DNA of 64,000 bases. Origin: Limnohabitans sp. 2KL-27. GTDB lineage: Bacteria > Pseudomonadota > Gammaproteobacteria > Burkholderiales > Burkholderiaceae_C. Where the stretch lies: contig NZ_CXOP01000002.1 in NCBI RefSeq assembly GCF_001269345.1, forward strand, positions 2,046,853 to 2,110,852, in the 5' to 3' direction. Shown one piece after another: positions 9,668 to 18,944 of the stretch (its first letter is position 1; every line of letters starts with the position of its first letter). Made by a program: the position numbers and the translations under genes. The notes beneath the pieces were generated by a model. It had not been told where the DNA came from and did not search any database. It was given only the letters and a program-made list of their open reading frames with translations.

Positions 9668-9693
9668 GTTGGCCATACCCGACCCATCCCGAA

Positions 9694-10116
9694 TCAGTTG
9701 GCGTAGTGCGCTTTGCGGCCTGTCTCTGCCAGCAAACTGGGCAACGATTGCCAAGCCTGTGAAATGTCCGTGATCAGCGTTTTGACTTCTTGCAAAGCGG
9801 CCAAGTCGTTGTACGCATTGATGTGGAAAAGTCGACGCGTGATGTAGGCGTACAGCTCGTTCAGATTTTGAGCCAGCTCGCCGCCGCGCTCGAAGTCGAG
9901 TGCACCTTGCAACCCCACCACGATGCGACCTGCACGCGCCAAGGCTTTGGATTTTTCCTCAATGGCCTTGTTCTGGATATGACCCGAAGCCGTCGCCAGA
10001 CTTTCCAGCAAACCATCAAACAACATTTGGATCAGCTGAATGTTGTCGGCCGTCGCCACACCCGTTGTGACTTGAACAGAACCATAACTCTCAGCAAACT
10101 TGGAATAAGCGCGCAT
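9694..10116 (-). CDS. fliS: Flagellar export chaperone FliS
   Basis: A 140-aa all-helical cytosolic chaperone that binds the C terminus of flagellin and delivers it to the export gate. The N-terminal YGSVQVTTGVATADNIQLIQMLFDGLLESL and the ending region match the FliS four-helix bundle. It is monocistronic and leftward, away from fliD and the flagellins, and has its own sigma-28 promoter. With six flagellin clients in this window, one FliS probably serves all, although no fliT is visible. Confidence 0.95.
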   Translation of the reverse strand: MRAYSKFAESYGSVQVTTGVATADNIQLIQMLFDGLLESLATASGHIQNKAIEEKSKALARAGRIVVGLQGALDFERGGELAQNLNELYAYITRRLFHINAYNDLAALQEVKTLITDISQAWQSLPSLLAETGRKAHYAN

Positions 10117-10149
10117 GGAAAAAACCCCTTTACTACTTCAGTAACAGAG

Positions 10150-10176
10150 GAATCGGCGGGATCACGGAAAACTTGA
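10150..10176 (-). promoter_or_regulatory. Sigma-28 promoter of fliS
   Basis: Read on the minus strand: -35 TCAAGTTT, an 11-nt spacer, -10 GCCGATTC (consensus TAAAGTTT-N11-GCCGATAA). It lies 34 bases before the fliS start. Confidence 0.88.
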
Positions 10177-10207
10177 GTCGGAGCCCGGACCATGGGCCCA
10201 ATTTCTT

Positions 10208-10867
10208 TCAGCGCGCCGCAGGGCCTGACATGGCCACAGGCTCGGCCGCTGGCGCCAAAAGAGGCTGAGGGCTTGGCTCGGCAACGGGCGAAACGTCAGG
10301 ATGGGCAACAGGCATCAGCCAGTCAGACAAGGGGATGCTCGCATCCAGCAGGGTTTTGCCCATCAGGAACTGCCCGGCTTCATCCATGGAGGCCCGAATG
10401 GGGCCCCACTGTGCCTCTGGGGTTTGCGCTGCGTTCAGGCCACATTGGTACAGGGCATTGGCCTGCGCCGAGGGAATCCAGGACTCCACCAAACCTTGGG
10501 ACGTGGCGATTTGTTTGGTGTTTTTGGGCTCGCCCGAGAAGCCCCGCTGCCCGTCCTTGAAGCCCTCTTGGTAGAGCGCTTCGATGTGTTTGGACAACAC
10601 CACCTGATAGTGGCTGCGCAGATCGGTGAGGGCTTCGGCATCCAGCCCCTCCGTGGCCCTGCCGGTCATGGCATCCCAGAGCTTTTTGGAGGACAGGCCC
10701 ATCAAAGGTGCCGCCGCACGTGCCGACTTGTCGTTGATCGATGTGATCACCTTGCGGGTCTCTTTTTCAATCGCATTGACCCGGTCAATCAGGTAGATGA
10801 CCAAAATCAGGATCAACAACAAAGCGATCGCCATCAGTGCATTGAGCAAAGCGTCCATGACGATCAA
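10208..10867 (-). CDS. Uncharacterised membrane-anchored protein downstream of fliA
   Basis: A 219-aa protein I do not recognise. It begins with one strong transmembrane segment at about residues 5-27 (LLNALMAIALLLILILVIYLI), then a charged, mostly helical region with conserved-looking stretches (LSKHIEALYQEGFKDGQRGFSGE, LGLNAAQTPEAQWG-like) and a Pro/Ala-rich tail. Its start overlaps the end of the preceding gene by 4 bases, so translation is coupled. It is the last gene of the flhA-flhF-flhG-fliA transcription unit, which points to a flagellar or chemotaxis-linked role. An N-in inner-membrane topology is inferred. Confidence 0.7.
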   Translation of the reverse strand: MIVMDALLNALMAIALLLILILVIYLIDRVNAIEKETRKVITSINDKSARAAAPLMGLSSKKLWDAMTGRATEGLDAEALTDLRSHYQVVLSKHIEALYQEGFKDGQRGFSGEPKNTKQIATSQGLVESWIPSAQANALYQCGLNAAQTPEAQWGPIRASMDEAGQFLMGKTLLDASIPLSDWLMPVAHPDVSPVAEPSPQPLLAPAAEPVAMSGPAAR

Positions 10868-11433
10868 AGGCCGGTGGGACCACCTGGAGATGTTGCGGCC
10901 CCATCAGCCGACCCGGGCGACAAGCCCTCAGCGGCTTCTTGCAAGGCGGCTTGCTCGGCCAACTCGTCGCGCAAAAAAGACAGCACCAGAAACGGCTCTT
11001 CTAGCCGCAATTCGTAACGGCTGATCTGGGTGGCCAAGGCCTGCATGGCCTCGATGGCTTTGGGCGCCGACAGTTCCGTTTTTTGGTAGCGCACACCCAA
11101 AGCGAAAGCCTCGGCGACGAACTCCTCCGGCAAATAGGCATAAATATCAGATTCGCCTGCACGGATTTTTTGGAATTTGGAAGGTGTCGGCATCTCGGGC
11201 ACCGGTTTGCCCGCCACCAAGGCCATCCGCGCCAGCTCTTGCCATGCGGCGATTTGCTCAGCACCAGCCACAAAAGTTTTGTCCAAATGGGCTCGGCAAA
11301 TCATGCCCATGCGCATGCGCGCACTGCGTGCATCGCGCGAGTCGGACTCCAAGGAGACCACCTTTTCATAGGCGGCGACTGCGCGCTTCATCTCGTCGGC
11401 AGGGCTGTTGCGGTTGAAAATGCTGAGCATCAA
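10864..11433 (-). CDS. Uncharacterised helical protein downstream of fliA
   Basis: A 189-aa soluble protein of unknown function. It is predominantly helical, with EMKRAVAAYEKVVSLESDSRDARSARMRMG near the N terminus resembling a single TPR-like helical hairpin, and a Gly/Ser/Pro tail. It starts 13 bases after the fliA stop and overlaps the next gene by 4 bases, so it belongs to the flhA-fliA transcript. A cytoplasmic partner of the membrane protein encoded next is a reasonable guess only. Confidence 0.7.
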   Translation of the reverse strand: MMLSIFNRNSPADEMKRAVAAYEKVVSLESDSRDARSARMRMGMICRAHLDKTFVAGAEQIAAWQELARMALVAGKPVPEMPTPSKFQKIRAGESDIYAYLPEEFVAEAFALGVRYQKTELSAPKAIEAMQALATQISRYELRLEEPFLVLSFLRDELAEQAALQEAAEGLSPGSADGAATSPGGPTGL

Positions 11434-11446
11434 GAATTAAATAAAT

Positions 11447-12157
11447 TTAGGATATTTGAAGATTTTGCCGCAATTTTTTCACCACCGCCGAAAGAATTTG
11501 ACTCACCCTGGACTCGCTGACACCCAAAACTTCGCCGATTTCCTTCAGGTTGAGTTCTTCGACGTAATACAGCGACATGACCATCCGCTCACGCTCAGGC
11601 AATTCTTCGATGGCCTGCACCACCGCTTCCATGAACTCGGCTTCCTCGACGATGACCTCGGGCTGCATCGCACTGTCGCCAGGCATGCTCATCACCTCGT
11701 CGTTGACGACCTCCATGGACAAGGTTTCAAAACGCTTGGCTTGACCCCGCTCCTTGTGGAATTCCTCGATGTCCTTGCCCATGTACAGGGCCAATTCGGC
11801 TTGGGTCGGCGCACGGCCGAGCTCGGCGGCCAGGACATGCACGGCTTCGTTCTCATTTTTGTTGAAAGCCACGGCCGAGCGTGGCAAGAAAGACTGCCTG
11901 CGCACTTCGTCCAGAATGGCCCCGCGCACACGACTGAGCGCAAAATGTTCGAACTCAAAGCCTTTGGTCGGGTCAAATGAGCGTGCGGCCTCGATCAGGC
12001 CCACCATGCCCACCTGAACCAGTTCGTCCAGTTCCATGAAGGGCGGCAAGCGGGCCTTCAGGTGCACGGCGACCCGCTTGACCATGGGCATGTGCGCCAA
12101 GATCAGCGACTCGTGCTGGTTACCGACCTCTTCGTAAAGGGAGACGTTGCTGTTCAT
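11447..12157 (-). CDS. fliA: RNA polymerase sigma factor FliA (sigma-28)
   Basis: A 236-aa sigma factor for late flagellar genes. Region 2 (LILAHMPMVKRVAVHLKARLP, LVQVGMVGLIEAARSFD, FEHFALSRVRGAILDEVR), region 3 and the region 4 helix-turn-helix (LKEIGEVLGVSESRVSQILSAVVKKLR) are all complete. The ATG at 12157 lies just after the flhG stop; a longer start at 12181 would overlap flhG. Its cognate promoters are visible in this window before fliS, motAB, flgP, flgM, flaG and flagellin 1, and its anti-sigma factor FlgM is encoded at 36417-36719. Confidence 0.97.
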   Translation of the reverse strand: MNSNVSLYEEVGNQHESLILAHMPMVKRVAVHLKARLPPFMELDELVQVGMVGLIEAARSFDPTKGFEFEHFALSRVRGAILDEVRRQSFLPRSAVAFNKNENEAVHVLAAELGRAPTQAELALYMGKDIEEFHKERGQAKRFETLSMEVVNDEVMSMPGDSAMQPEVIVEEAEFMEAVVQAIEELPERERMVMSLYYVEELNLKEIGEVLGVSESRVSQILSAVVKKLRQNLQIS

Positions 12158-12161
12158 CCGC

Positions 12162-12986
12162 TCACTCGCCCATGGGGACATGGAGCATCCGCTCCATGAA
12201 AAATTGCATGCGGCCCGAAGCCGACTGAACCGGAGGCAATTGGGTCACGGCCTCGGCCAGCGCTCTGAAATCCCTGGCTGCGGCGCTGCCGGGGGCGTAA
12301 TCGAGCACCGACTGGTATTTGCGCAAGGCCTGAAGCACCAACTCATCGCCCTCGATGGCGTTCAAGTACCGGATCGACACCCCCAGAAAACGGGTGCACA
12401 CATCGTTCAGGCGTCTGTACAACTGGCGGCCTTCGTGGGCATTGCCGACCATGTTCGGAATCAGGTAAATCTCGTCCAGTGATTGCTCGGTGGACATGAC
12501 CTTGATCAGGCCGTAGGCGTCGGCAATCGATGAGGGCTGGTCGCACACCACCACAAAGCGGCGCTGACAAGCGGCCATGAACTCGAGCACGGCAGGAGCA
12601 ATGCCCGCGGCCACATCCACCACCAGGTAATCCACGGGCTCGTCGAGGGTGTCAAACGCATGGATCATGCTGGCGATTTGCGCCGAATCCAGCGCAGCAA
12701 TGTCGCGCAAACCCGAGGCACCGGGCACCAACCTGACGCCCTGAGCGGTGGTGATCAACACCTCTTGCAGGGTTTTGCTGCCATTGAGCACATGGCTGAT
12801 GTTGAAAGGGGCATGGGCCCCCAACGCAATTTGCGCATTGGCCATGCCCAAGTCGGCGTCCAACAGCATGACCTTGTGGCCCCGCATGGCCAAAGCCACG
12901 GCCAAATTGATGGAGACGGTGGTTTTACCGGCCCCGCCTTTGCCGCTGGCCACACCGATGACTTGGGGAAAACTTTTCTTATCCAT
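12162..12986 (-). CDS. flhG: MinD-like ATPase FlhG (FleN), flagellar number regulator
   Basis: A 274-aa ParA/MinD-family ATPase. The deviant Walker A motif [22 protein letters not shown] is at the N terminus, switch [15 protein letters not shown] follows, and [12 protein letters not shown] matches the Walker B region. In polar flagellates FlhG antagonises FlhF and the FleQ/FlrA regulator to limit flagellar number. It overlaps flhF by 8 bases and is directly followed by fliA, the canonical flhF-flhG-fliA order of polar flagellates. Confidence 0.94.
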   Translation of the reverse strand: MDKKSFPQVIGVASGKGGAGKTTVSINLAVALAMRGHKVMLLDADLGMANAQIALGAHAPFNISHVLNGSKTLQEVLITTAQGVRLVPGASGLRDIAALDSAQIASMIHAFDTLDEPVDYLVVDVAAGIAPAVLEFMAACQRRFVVVCDQPSSIADAYGLIKVMSTEQSLDEIYLIPNMVGNAHEGRQLYRRLNDVCTRFLGVSIRYLNAIEGDELVLQALRKYQSVLDYAPGSAAARDFRALAEAVTQLPPVQSASGRMQFFMERMLHVPMGE

Positions 12987-14466
12987 GAACAGCCTTGGCA
13001 GACGACTTGGCCGTCACAGCCCGCGGCCTGACGGCACGGGTCTTGGGTTGAAGTTCAGGGGCCAATGCCAATTCTTTTTGGGCACGGGGCTTGCGGACCG
13101 CCTTGGCGGGCTTCGCAGCGGCATGCAGCTGTGCAATCTCTGGCAGCAGCACCTGCAAGGGCGTCATGGCCAGGCCGACCAAGCGCTCGGCACCAAAACG
13201 CAGCGGGGGCACATGGATTTGGCTGTCATCGGCCATGCACGACACGGCCAATGGCTGGTCGCACAGGGCCTTGATCAAAGGCCATGGGTAGGCGGCTTCA
13301 TCCACTTTGGTCAGCATCAAGGAAGACCATTGAGTCTCTGAATTTTGGAGGATTTTTTGCACACTGGTCACTGTAGCATCAACCGGCAACACCGCATGAA
13401 TGCCCAGCCCTGAAAAGGACTGTTTCAACTGCTGCGCATGGGCCGTGAAATCGGTGCCCGGGGTGTCAATCCAGATCGTTTTGCCCTGCAACTCGTCGAG
13501 CAAGGTTTGCAGCATGGCCAGATCGGCAGCGCGAAAGCACGATGCGCCTGCTTGCGACGCCAACAACTGGATTTGTGACCAAGCACCTGGCCGCTGGTCG
13601 CCATAACTGATCATGACCTGCTTTTCAGCGCCGTACGACTGGGCTGCAGCGTGGGCCAAGCGCCCCAACATCGAGGTTTTGCCCGCACCGGAAGGCCCAC
13701 ACAAAGCATGCATCCCTGAATCGGGCACCTGGGTCGCCGGGCGGCTGATGGCATCGGTCAACAAGCGCTCGAGCACAGGCCAAGCCTCGCCCAGCGTGTC
13801 CAGGCCCTGGATGCTGTCGGTCAGCAAACTGCGCAAAGCCAATGGCATGCCCACTTCCTGCATGGCCAGGGTCAGCTTCTGGACATCGGGCGACAAGCCT
13901 TGTGTGGTCTGCCAAGGCTGCATTTGACGGGACAGTGCAAACTCCTGGCGCAAAGCCGACATTTCCTGGCGCAGCATCTCAACGATTTCCTGGCTGCGTT
14001 GCTTTTCGTAGTGAGCCGCCTGGATGGCAGCCTCTTGCAAGGCGGTGTCGCTGGGAGACCGGGTTGACATCAGAGACGGGGCTGCGACCATGGCCTGGGG
14101 CTGCACCGGCAGGCTGCGCGCACGCAAACTGGCCTCAGCCGTCTGGAAATCCAGTGTGGCGGCTTCGTCTTCTTGCAGGTCTGCTGCGGCTTGGACATTC
14201 GCGTTTTGAAACACCTGGGCAAAAGGCAAAGACGCATCTTTGTCGGCCAAGAAAGCGGCATCGTGTGCAGCGATCGTTGCGTTCACCTTGGACGGCGCGG
14301 GCGCTGGGGCCTGCACCGGCTCGCTGCCCACATCGACCGCCACAATCAGTTCGGTCTGCTGGTCCACCCTTTGGCTTGAAATGATCAGGACATCGGGGCC
14401 ATACATCTGGATGGCTTTTTCGTTGGCCGAGCGGCTGTCACGGGCGATGATGCGTTTGAGTTCCAT
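12979..14466 (-). CDS. flhF: Flagellar biosynthesis GTPase FlhF
   Basis: A 495-aa SRP-type GTPase that marks the site of flagellar assembly at the pole. The N-terminal B-domain begins [32 protein letters not shown], an Ala/Gln-rich linker spans roughly residues 70-200, and the NG domain has the P-loop [26 protein letters not shown] as G3-like element and MLTKVDEAA as G4. A C-terminal extension of about 50 residues is rich in Lys/Ala/Pro ([17 protein letters not shown]). It lies 6 bases after flhA and overlaps flhG. Confidence 0.93.
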   Translation of the reverse strand: MELKRIIARDSRSANEKAIQMYGPDVLIISSQRVDQQTELIVAVDVGSEPVQAPAPAPSKVNATIAAHDAAFLADKDASLPFAQVFQNANVQAAADLQEDEAATLDFQTAEASLRARSLPVQPQAMVAAPSLMSTRSPSDTALQEAAIQAAHYEKQRSQEIVEMLRQEMSALRQEFALSRQMQPWQTTQGLSPDVQKLTLAMQEVGMPLALRSLLTDSIQGLDTLGEAWPVLERLLTDAISRPATQVPDSGMHALCGPSGAGKTSMLGRLAHAAAQSYGAEKQVMISYGDQRPGAWSQIQLLASQAGASCFRAADLAMLQTLLDELQGKTIWIDTPGTDFTAHAQQLKQSFSGLGIHAVLPVDATVTSVQKILQNSETQWSSLMLTKVDEAAYPWPLIKALCDQPLAVSCMADDSQIHVPPLRFGAERLVGLAMTPLQVLLPEIAQLHAAAKPAKAVRKPRAQKELALAPELQPKTRAVRPRAVTAKSSAKAVHG

Positions 14467-14472
14467 GATTTA

Positions 14473-16590
14473 TCAGGCTTTGGTCACAGGGGGGTTGTTG
14501 CGTGGGTCGGCTTGCACGGTGTTGATCACCTTGACAGCCTGGTCGTCCGGAATTTCGCTGTAAGACAGGACCGTGAGGTCATTGACGCGGTAACGCACGG
14601 CTCTGGACATCCAGGGCCGAATGGCAGGCGAGACCACCAGCACGGCAGGCAGGCCTTGCTCTTCGGTGGCACGGGCGCTCTCGCGCAGGGCGGCAAACAG
14701 GCTTTCGGCCAAACCTGGCTCCAGCACCATGCCGGCCGAATTGGTGTTTTGTTGCAAGACGTTGTGCAGCAGCTGTTCCAGCTGGGGATCAAGGGTCAAC
14801 ACAGACAAGGTCTCGCGGTTCTCGGTCAGGCTTTGCACAATCATGCGGCCCAGCTTGGGGCGAACCAGTTGGGTCAATTGGTCTGGGTCTTGCGTGCGGC
14901 CACAAACCTCAGTCAAGGCTTCGACGACGGTGCGCATGTCGCGGATCGGCACCGACTCCTGCAGCAGGTTTTGCAAGGTGCGGGTGACCACGCCCAAAGA
15001 CAACTTGCCAGGCACCAGCTCTTCGACGAGCTTGGGCGATTTGGCGGCCAGCTTGTCCAGCAACTTCTGCGCTTCATCGTGGCTCATCAATTCCGAGGCG
15101 TTGTCGCGCAAAACCTTGTTCATGTGGGTCGCAATGGCGGTGCTGGGGTCCACCACGGTGTAGCCCAGCGCCCTGGCTTGGTCGCGCCAGGCGGGCTCGA
15201 TCCAGACGGCCTCCAGACCGAAGGCGGGCTCTTTGGTGGCCTGACCTTCGACTTTGCCGTACACCTTGCCCGGGTTGATGGCCAACTCGCGACCGACCTT
15301 GACCTCGCCACGACCACGCACCACGCCATTCAAAACGATGTGGTAAACGTCAGGCTCCAGATTGAGGGCATCGCGAATGCGCACCGGCTGCACCAGAAAA
15401 CCCAATTCGGCCGAGAGTTTCTTGCGCACGCCCTTGACACGGGTCATCAGCTGCCCACCCGACTCGACGTTGACCAAAGGGATCAGGCCGTAGCCGATTT
15501 CCAGACCGATCAAGTCCACCTGCTCCACATCGTCCCAATCGAGCTCCTTGGGGGCTTCATTGACGGGCAAAGCGGGCGCAGCCAGGCCTTGCTCGAGCAA
15601 CATTTGTTTGCGCATGACCATGAATGCCACGCCGGCCGTGGCCGCCGCCAAGGTCAGAAAGACCAGGTGCGGCATGCCCGGCACCAGGCCGAGGATGGTC
15701 AAAATACCGGCCGCAATGAACAGGGCCGGCACGTTCGACAACTGGGTGGTGGCCTGCTCGGTCATCGACTCGGATGTGGTCACCCGGGTCACGATGATGG
15801 CGGTGGCCAAGGACAGGAACAAGGATGGGATCTGGGCCACCAAACCGTCACCGATGGTCAACAACACGTAAATGCGGCTGGCATCGCCCACCGAGAGGTT
15901 GTGCTGGCCAATCCCAATGGCCAGGCCGCCCACGATGTTGATGATCAAAATCAAGAGACCCGCCATGGCGTCGCCGCTGACGAATTTGGAAGCACCGTCC
16001 ATGGAACCAAAGAAATCCGATTCCTGCGCCAACTCTTCACGGCGCTTTTTGGCAGTTTCCTGGTCGATCACGCCGGCGTTCAAGTCGGCATCGATCGACA
16101 TTTGCTTGCCCGGCATCGCGTCCAGGGTGAAACGGGCGTTGACCTCAGAGACACGCCCAGCGCCCTTGGTCACCACAAAGAAGTTCACGATCATCAAAAT
16201 CACGAAGATGATGAAACCGACCACATAGTTGCCACCGATCACGAACTCGCCAAACGCCGCAATCACTTTGCCAGCGGCCTCTGGGCCCTCGTGACCGTTG
16301 ACCAGCACCACGCGGGTCGAGGCCACGTTCAAGGCCAGGCGCAGCATGGTGGCAAACAGCAGGACCGAGGGAAAAGATGAAAATTCCAGCGGTTTGCGTG
16401 TGCCAATGGCGATCATGATGACCACCAAGCCAATCATGATGTTGAAGGTGAACAGGATGTCCAAAAGCAGCGGTGGCAAAGGCACCACCAACATGGCCAT
16501 GATCAGCAAGACCAAAGCGGGCAAACCCAAACCCGCCAAATCGAAGCGGGCGAAGTTCTGTCGGATCGCTGACAGGGTCAATGTGTTCAT
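14473..16590 (-). CDS. flhA: Flagellar type III export protein FlhA
   Basis: A 705-aa export-gate protein. The N-terminal half has about eight hydrophobic segments with the conserved FHIPEP-region equivalents (VNFFVVTKGAGRVSEVNARFTLDAMPGKQMSIDADLNAG), and the C-terminal cytosolic half binds export chaperones. The ATG at 16590 matches the family N terminus (MNTLTLSAIRQNFARFDLAGLGLP). It heads the leftward flhA-flhF-flhG-fliA unit behind a sigma-54 promoter. flhB is not beside it but ends the rightward fliK-fliR operon. Confidence 0.96.
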   Translation of the reverse strand: MNTLTLSAIRQNFARFDLAGLGLPALVLLIMAMLVVPLPPLLLDILFTFNIMIGLVVIMIAIGTRKPLEFSSFPSVLLFATMLRLALNVASTRVVLVNGHEGPEAAGKVIAAFGEFVIGGNYVVGFIIFVILMIVNFFVVTKGAGRVSEVNARFTLDAMPGKQMSIDADLNAGVIDQETAKKRREELAQESDFFGSMDGASKFVSGDAMAGLLILIINIVGGLAIGIGQHNLSVGDASRIYVLLTIGDGLVAQIPSLFLSLATAIIVTRVTTSESMTEQATTQLSNVPALFIAAGILTILGLVPGMPHLVFLTLAAATAGVAFMVMRKQMLLEQGLAAPALPVNEAPKELDWDDVEQVDLIGLEIGYGLIPLVNVESGGQLMTRVKGVRKKLSAELGFLVQPVRIRDALNLEPDVYHIVLNGVVRGRGEVKVGRELAINPGKVYGKVEGQATKEPAFGLEAVWIEPAWRDQARALGYTVVDPSTAIATHMNKVLRDNASELMSHDEAQKLLDKLAAKSPKLVEELVPGKLSLGVVTRTLQNLLQESVPIRDMRTVVEALTEVCGRTQDPDQLTQLVRPKLGRMIVQSLTENRETLSVLTLDPQLEQLLHNVLQQNTNSAGMVLEPGLAESLFAALRESARATEEQGLPAVLVVSPAIRPWMSRAVRYRVNDLTVLSYSEIPDDQAVKVINTVQADPRNNPPVTKA

Positions 16591-16651
16591 GGGGCGTGAG
16601 GGGCTGACAGAGTGAACAGGAGGTCTGGGTGTGAATGTTTCAACACCTTCA

Positions 16652-16667
16652 AGCAAGGTGCATGCCA
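16652..16667 (-). promoter_or_regulatory. Sigma-54 promoter of flhA-flhF-flhG-fliA
   Basis: On the minus strand TGGCAT-N5-TTGCT fits the -24/-12 consensus TGGCAC-N5-TTGCW, with the invariant GG and GC 10 bases apart. It lies 62 bases before the flhA ATG. The 20 bases TGGCATGCACCTTGCTTGAA recur exactly at 60636-60655. Confidence 0.85.
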
Positions 16668-16717
16668 CACCTTCCGACACCCCGGACCTTGGATCTTCGG
16701 CCCGCCCCCTTCAAAGT

Positions 16718-16733
16718 TGGTGCGCAACTTGCT
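16718..16733 (+). promoter_or_regulatory. Sigma-54 promoter of the fliK-flhB operon
   Basis: TGGTGC-N5-TTGCT with GG-N10-GC spacing lies 93 bases before the fliK ATG. It is back-to-back with the flhA sigma-54 site (50 bases apart), so one activator-binding region could serve both directions. The -24 element departs from TGGCAC at two positions. Confidence 0.7.
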
Positions 16734-16825
16734 AAATCAGGTGATCACAGGCGCAAGCGGCAAGAAATGGCCGCTGCGGCTGACCCGTTTGACCTCATCC
16801 TCACCTCTCAGAAGACGCCACACCG

Positions 16826-18310
16826 ATGACCATCGCACTGATTGAAACACCCAGCCGTGCCGCGAGCAGCCCAAAAAACCAGGCCTCGGAGCAAAAAAGT
16901 GAGTCTGGCACGCGTCAAGACACCGCCGAATTCGGTCAGGTGATGTCGGATGTCATGGGTTCGCCGCAAGAAACGGGACCGTCTTCTTCAGGGCAAGCCT
17001 TGGCCGGTGGGCCGGCGACGCTGACCGGCTTCGCCACCGTCCTTGGGAGCGACGCGCTCAAAGCCGTCCACCTGGGGCCCCACCTCAATGTCATCACCGC
17101 TGAAATCAACGCGCCCGATGAGCACAGTCTTGAAGCGTTCGCCCGTTCGCAAGGCCTCGACGAAACCGCTGTTCAGTGGCTCATGGGCACGGCCCCTGGC
17201 ATGGCCCCTGCACTGCCTGCCCAGGTTAGCGCCCTGACGCCAGCAGACGGCCAGACAGGCCTGGTCGCTGGGATCGGTTCCCTGACGCCATTAGACGGCC
17301 AGACAGGTCAGGTCGCTGGGGTCGGCTACCTGGCTTCGATTGCCCCTGAGACCACTTCAGTAGTCTTGTCTGAATCTCTTGGTACCGCTTCTGTCACCAG
17401 CGCTGACCCCATCAAAACAGGCGCAGCACCCAAGCCCGACATGCCTGTTCTCCAAAATGGTTTGAACGGTGCCGCCCTGTGGGCGATGAGCCTGTCCACA
17501 GAGCAGGCCCGCATCGCCGCCCCGGCAGCGCAAGCACCATCAGACACCGCCTCCATTCAAATCCACATGATGCCCCCGCCAGCCCCTGCCGCAGTCTGGA
17601 TGCTGCGCAACACCCTGAGCGCGACCGCCACCAAGGAGGCCGCAGCCGCCAAGACAGGCATGGCTTTGAGCGAACTGGACCTGACCGAGTCGGCCAGCCC
17701 TGAACTGCTGGAAAGCCTCAGCCAAGCCATGGCCGAAGGGGCAGCTTCGGGCCCCTCGGGCACTGCCCACCCGCCAGGCCATGGCGCACACCGCCACGAC
17801 CTTGCGGCCGCAAGCCGCCAAGAGGCCCAAAACGCAGATGGCAGCGGCGCAGGACCCGATGCGGCTTTGGCCCAACGCAGTGAAAACGTGCAGAACCTGG
17901 CTGAAAAAATGGGCCAAGCGGTGGGCCAGCGCATACTGTCAGAAATTGAAAAAGGCCAATGGCACCTCAAACTCTCCCTTCGACCGGCCACCCTGGGCCA
18001 CATCGAGGTGGAAATGCGGATGCGCAGCGGTGAGCTCGATGCCGTTTTCACGGCACCCCAGGCCCTGACCCGGGAACTTCTCCAGGACGGCATGGCCAAA
18101 CTCAAAGACACCCTGAGTCAAATGGGCATGGATGTTGCTTCCATGCTGGTAGGTGATGGGCAAACCCGACAACGTGGCGGAGAGTCGACACCCGGTCAAA
18201 TGTCAAAATCGACAAATACTGGGGAGAACGCTTCAGAATCCGCCCCCGAATCCACCTTGGCCGCCCGACCCATGAAAATGGGCGAAGACGGCTGGGATGT
18301 GCTGGTTTGA
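16826..18310 (+). CDS. fliK: Flagellar hook-length control protein FliK
   Basis: A 494-aa secreted molecular ruler and export-specificity switch. The N-terminal 370 residues are low-complexity Ala/Thr/Ser/Pro-rich, containing a short tandem repeat around residues 135-165 (LTPADGQTGLVAG, LTPLDGQTGQVAG). The C-terminal Flg_hook domain (GQWHLKLSLRPATLGHIEVEMRMRSGELDAVFTA, then LKDTLSQMGMDVASMLV) is complete. It leads the fliK-fliL-fliM-fliN-fliO-fliP-fliQ-fliR-flhB operon. A second FliK-like protein is encoded at 34513-35631. Confidence 0.93.
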   Translation: MTIALIETPSRAASSPKNQASEQKSESGTRQDTAEFGQVMSDVMGSPQETGPSSSGQALAGGPATLTGFATVLGSDALKAVHLGPHLNVITAEINAPDEHSLEAFARSQGLDETAVQWLMGTAPGMAPALPAQVSALTPADGQTGLVAGIGSLTPLDGQTGQVAGVGYLASIAPETTSVVLSESLGTASVTSADPIKTGAAPKPDMPVLQNGLNGAALWAMSLSTEQARIAAPAAQAPSDTASIQIHMMPPPAPAAVWMLRNTLSATATKEAAAAKTGMALSELDLTESASPELLESLSQAMAEGAASGPSGTAHPPGHGAHRHDLAAASRQEAQNADGSGAGPDAALAQRSENVQNLAEKMGQAVGQRILSEIEKGQWHLKLSLRPATLGHIEVEMRMRSGELDAVFTAPQALTRELLQDGMAKLKDTLSQMGMDVASMLVGDGQTRQRGGESTPGQMSKSTNTGENASESAPESTLAARPMKMGEDGWDVLV

Positions 18311-18334
18311 CACGCAATCAATCAAGGAATCAAC

Positions 18335-18913
18335 ATGGCAGACGAAGAAATCGAAGTTGAAGGCAAGAAAAAATCGCCTCTGATCAAAATTGTGGTGATC
18401 GCCCTTGTGGCCATTTTGTTGCTGGTCGGTACGGCCGTGGGCACGATGTTCGTGACCGGTTTCTTTGACAAGAAAGACACCGCTGCTGCCGAACTGGCCC
18501 TGAAGAACTTGGAAGAAGGCGCAGCCGACAGCAAGGCGGGCGCCAGCGATGCCGCACCTCAAAAGAAAGCCAAGGAATCGCCCGAGCTCCAGCGCTTTGA
18601 AAACAGCTACATGGAGCTGGAAAAGCCCTTGGTCTCCAACCTGACCAACACCCGCAAGGTGATCCAGTTGAACCTGGCCATCATGACGCACTACGACGAA
18701 CGCGTGTTCAAAAATGCCAAAAAGCATGAATTTGCGCTGCGCTCGGTCGCCCTCGATGTGATGCGCCAGATGACCGAAGCCGACTTGGTCAAGCCCGAGT
18801 TCCGCAAGGAATTGGCCGCCAAGATCCGGGAAGAAATGAACGCGGTCTTGCAGAAATACGAAGACTTCGGTGGCATTGAAGAGGTTTTCTTCACCAGCTT
18901 TGTGGTGCAGTGA
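18335..18913 (+). CDS. fliL: Flagellar basal body-associated protein FliL
   Basis: A 192-aa inner-membrane protein forming a ring around the stator. It has a short cytosolic N terminus, a single transmembrane helix at about residues 14-36 (IKIVVIALVAILLLVGTAVGTMFVTGFF), an Ala/Lys-rich linker and the periplasmic FliL domain (YMELEKPLVSNLTNTRKVIQLNLAIMTHYD, ending IEEVFFTSFVVQ). Spacing and order with fliK and fliM are typical. Confidence 0.95.
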   Translation: MADEEIEVEGKKKSPLIKIVVIALVAILLLVGTAVGTMFVTGFFDKKDTAAAELALKNLEEGAADSKAGASDAAPQKKAKESPELQRFENSYMELEKPLVSNLTNTRKVIQLNLAIMTHYDERVFKNAKKHEFALRSVALDVMRQMTEADLVKPEFRKELAAKIREEMNAVLQKYEDFGGIEEVFFTSFVVQ

Positions 18914-18944
18914 GTCGGCAAGACCTTGAAAAGAAACCCTGACC

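Noticed and set aside
14512..16380. A 622-codon plus-strand frame opposite flhA
   Set aside because: Its composition (His, Gln, Gly-rich) is an antisense shadow of a clear FlhA, and no start signal or domain supports it.
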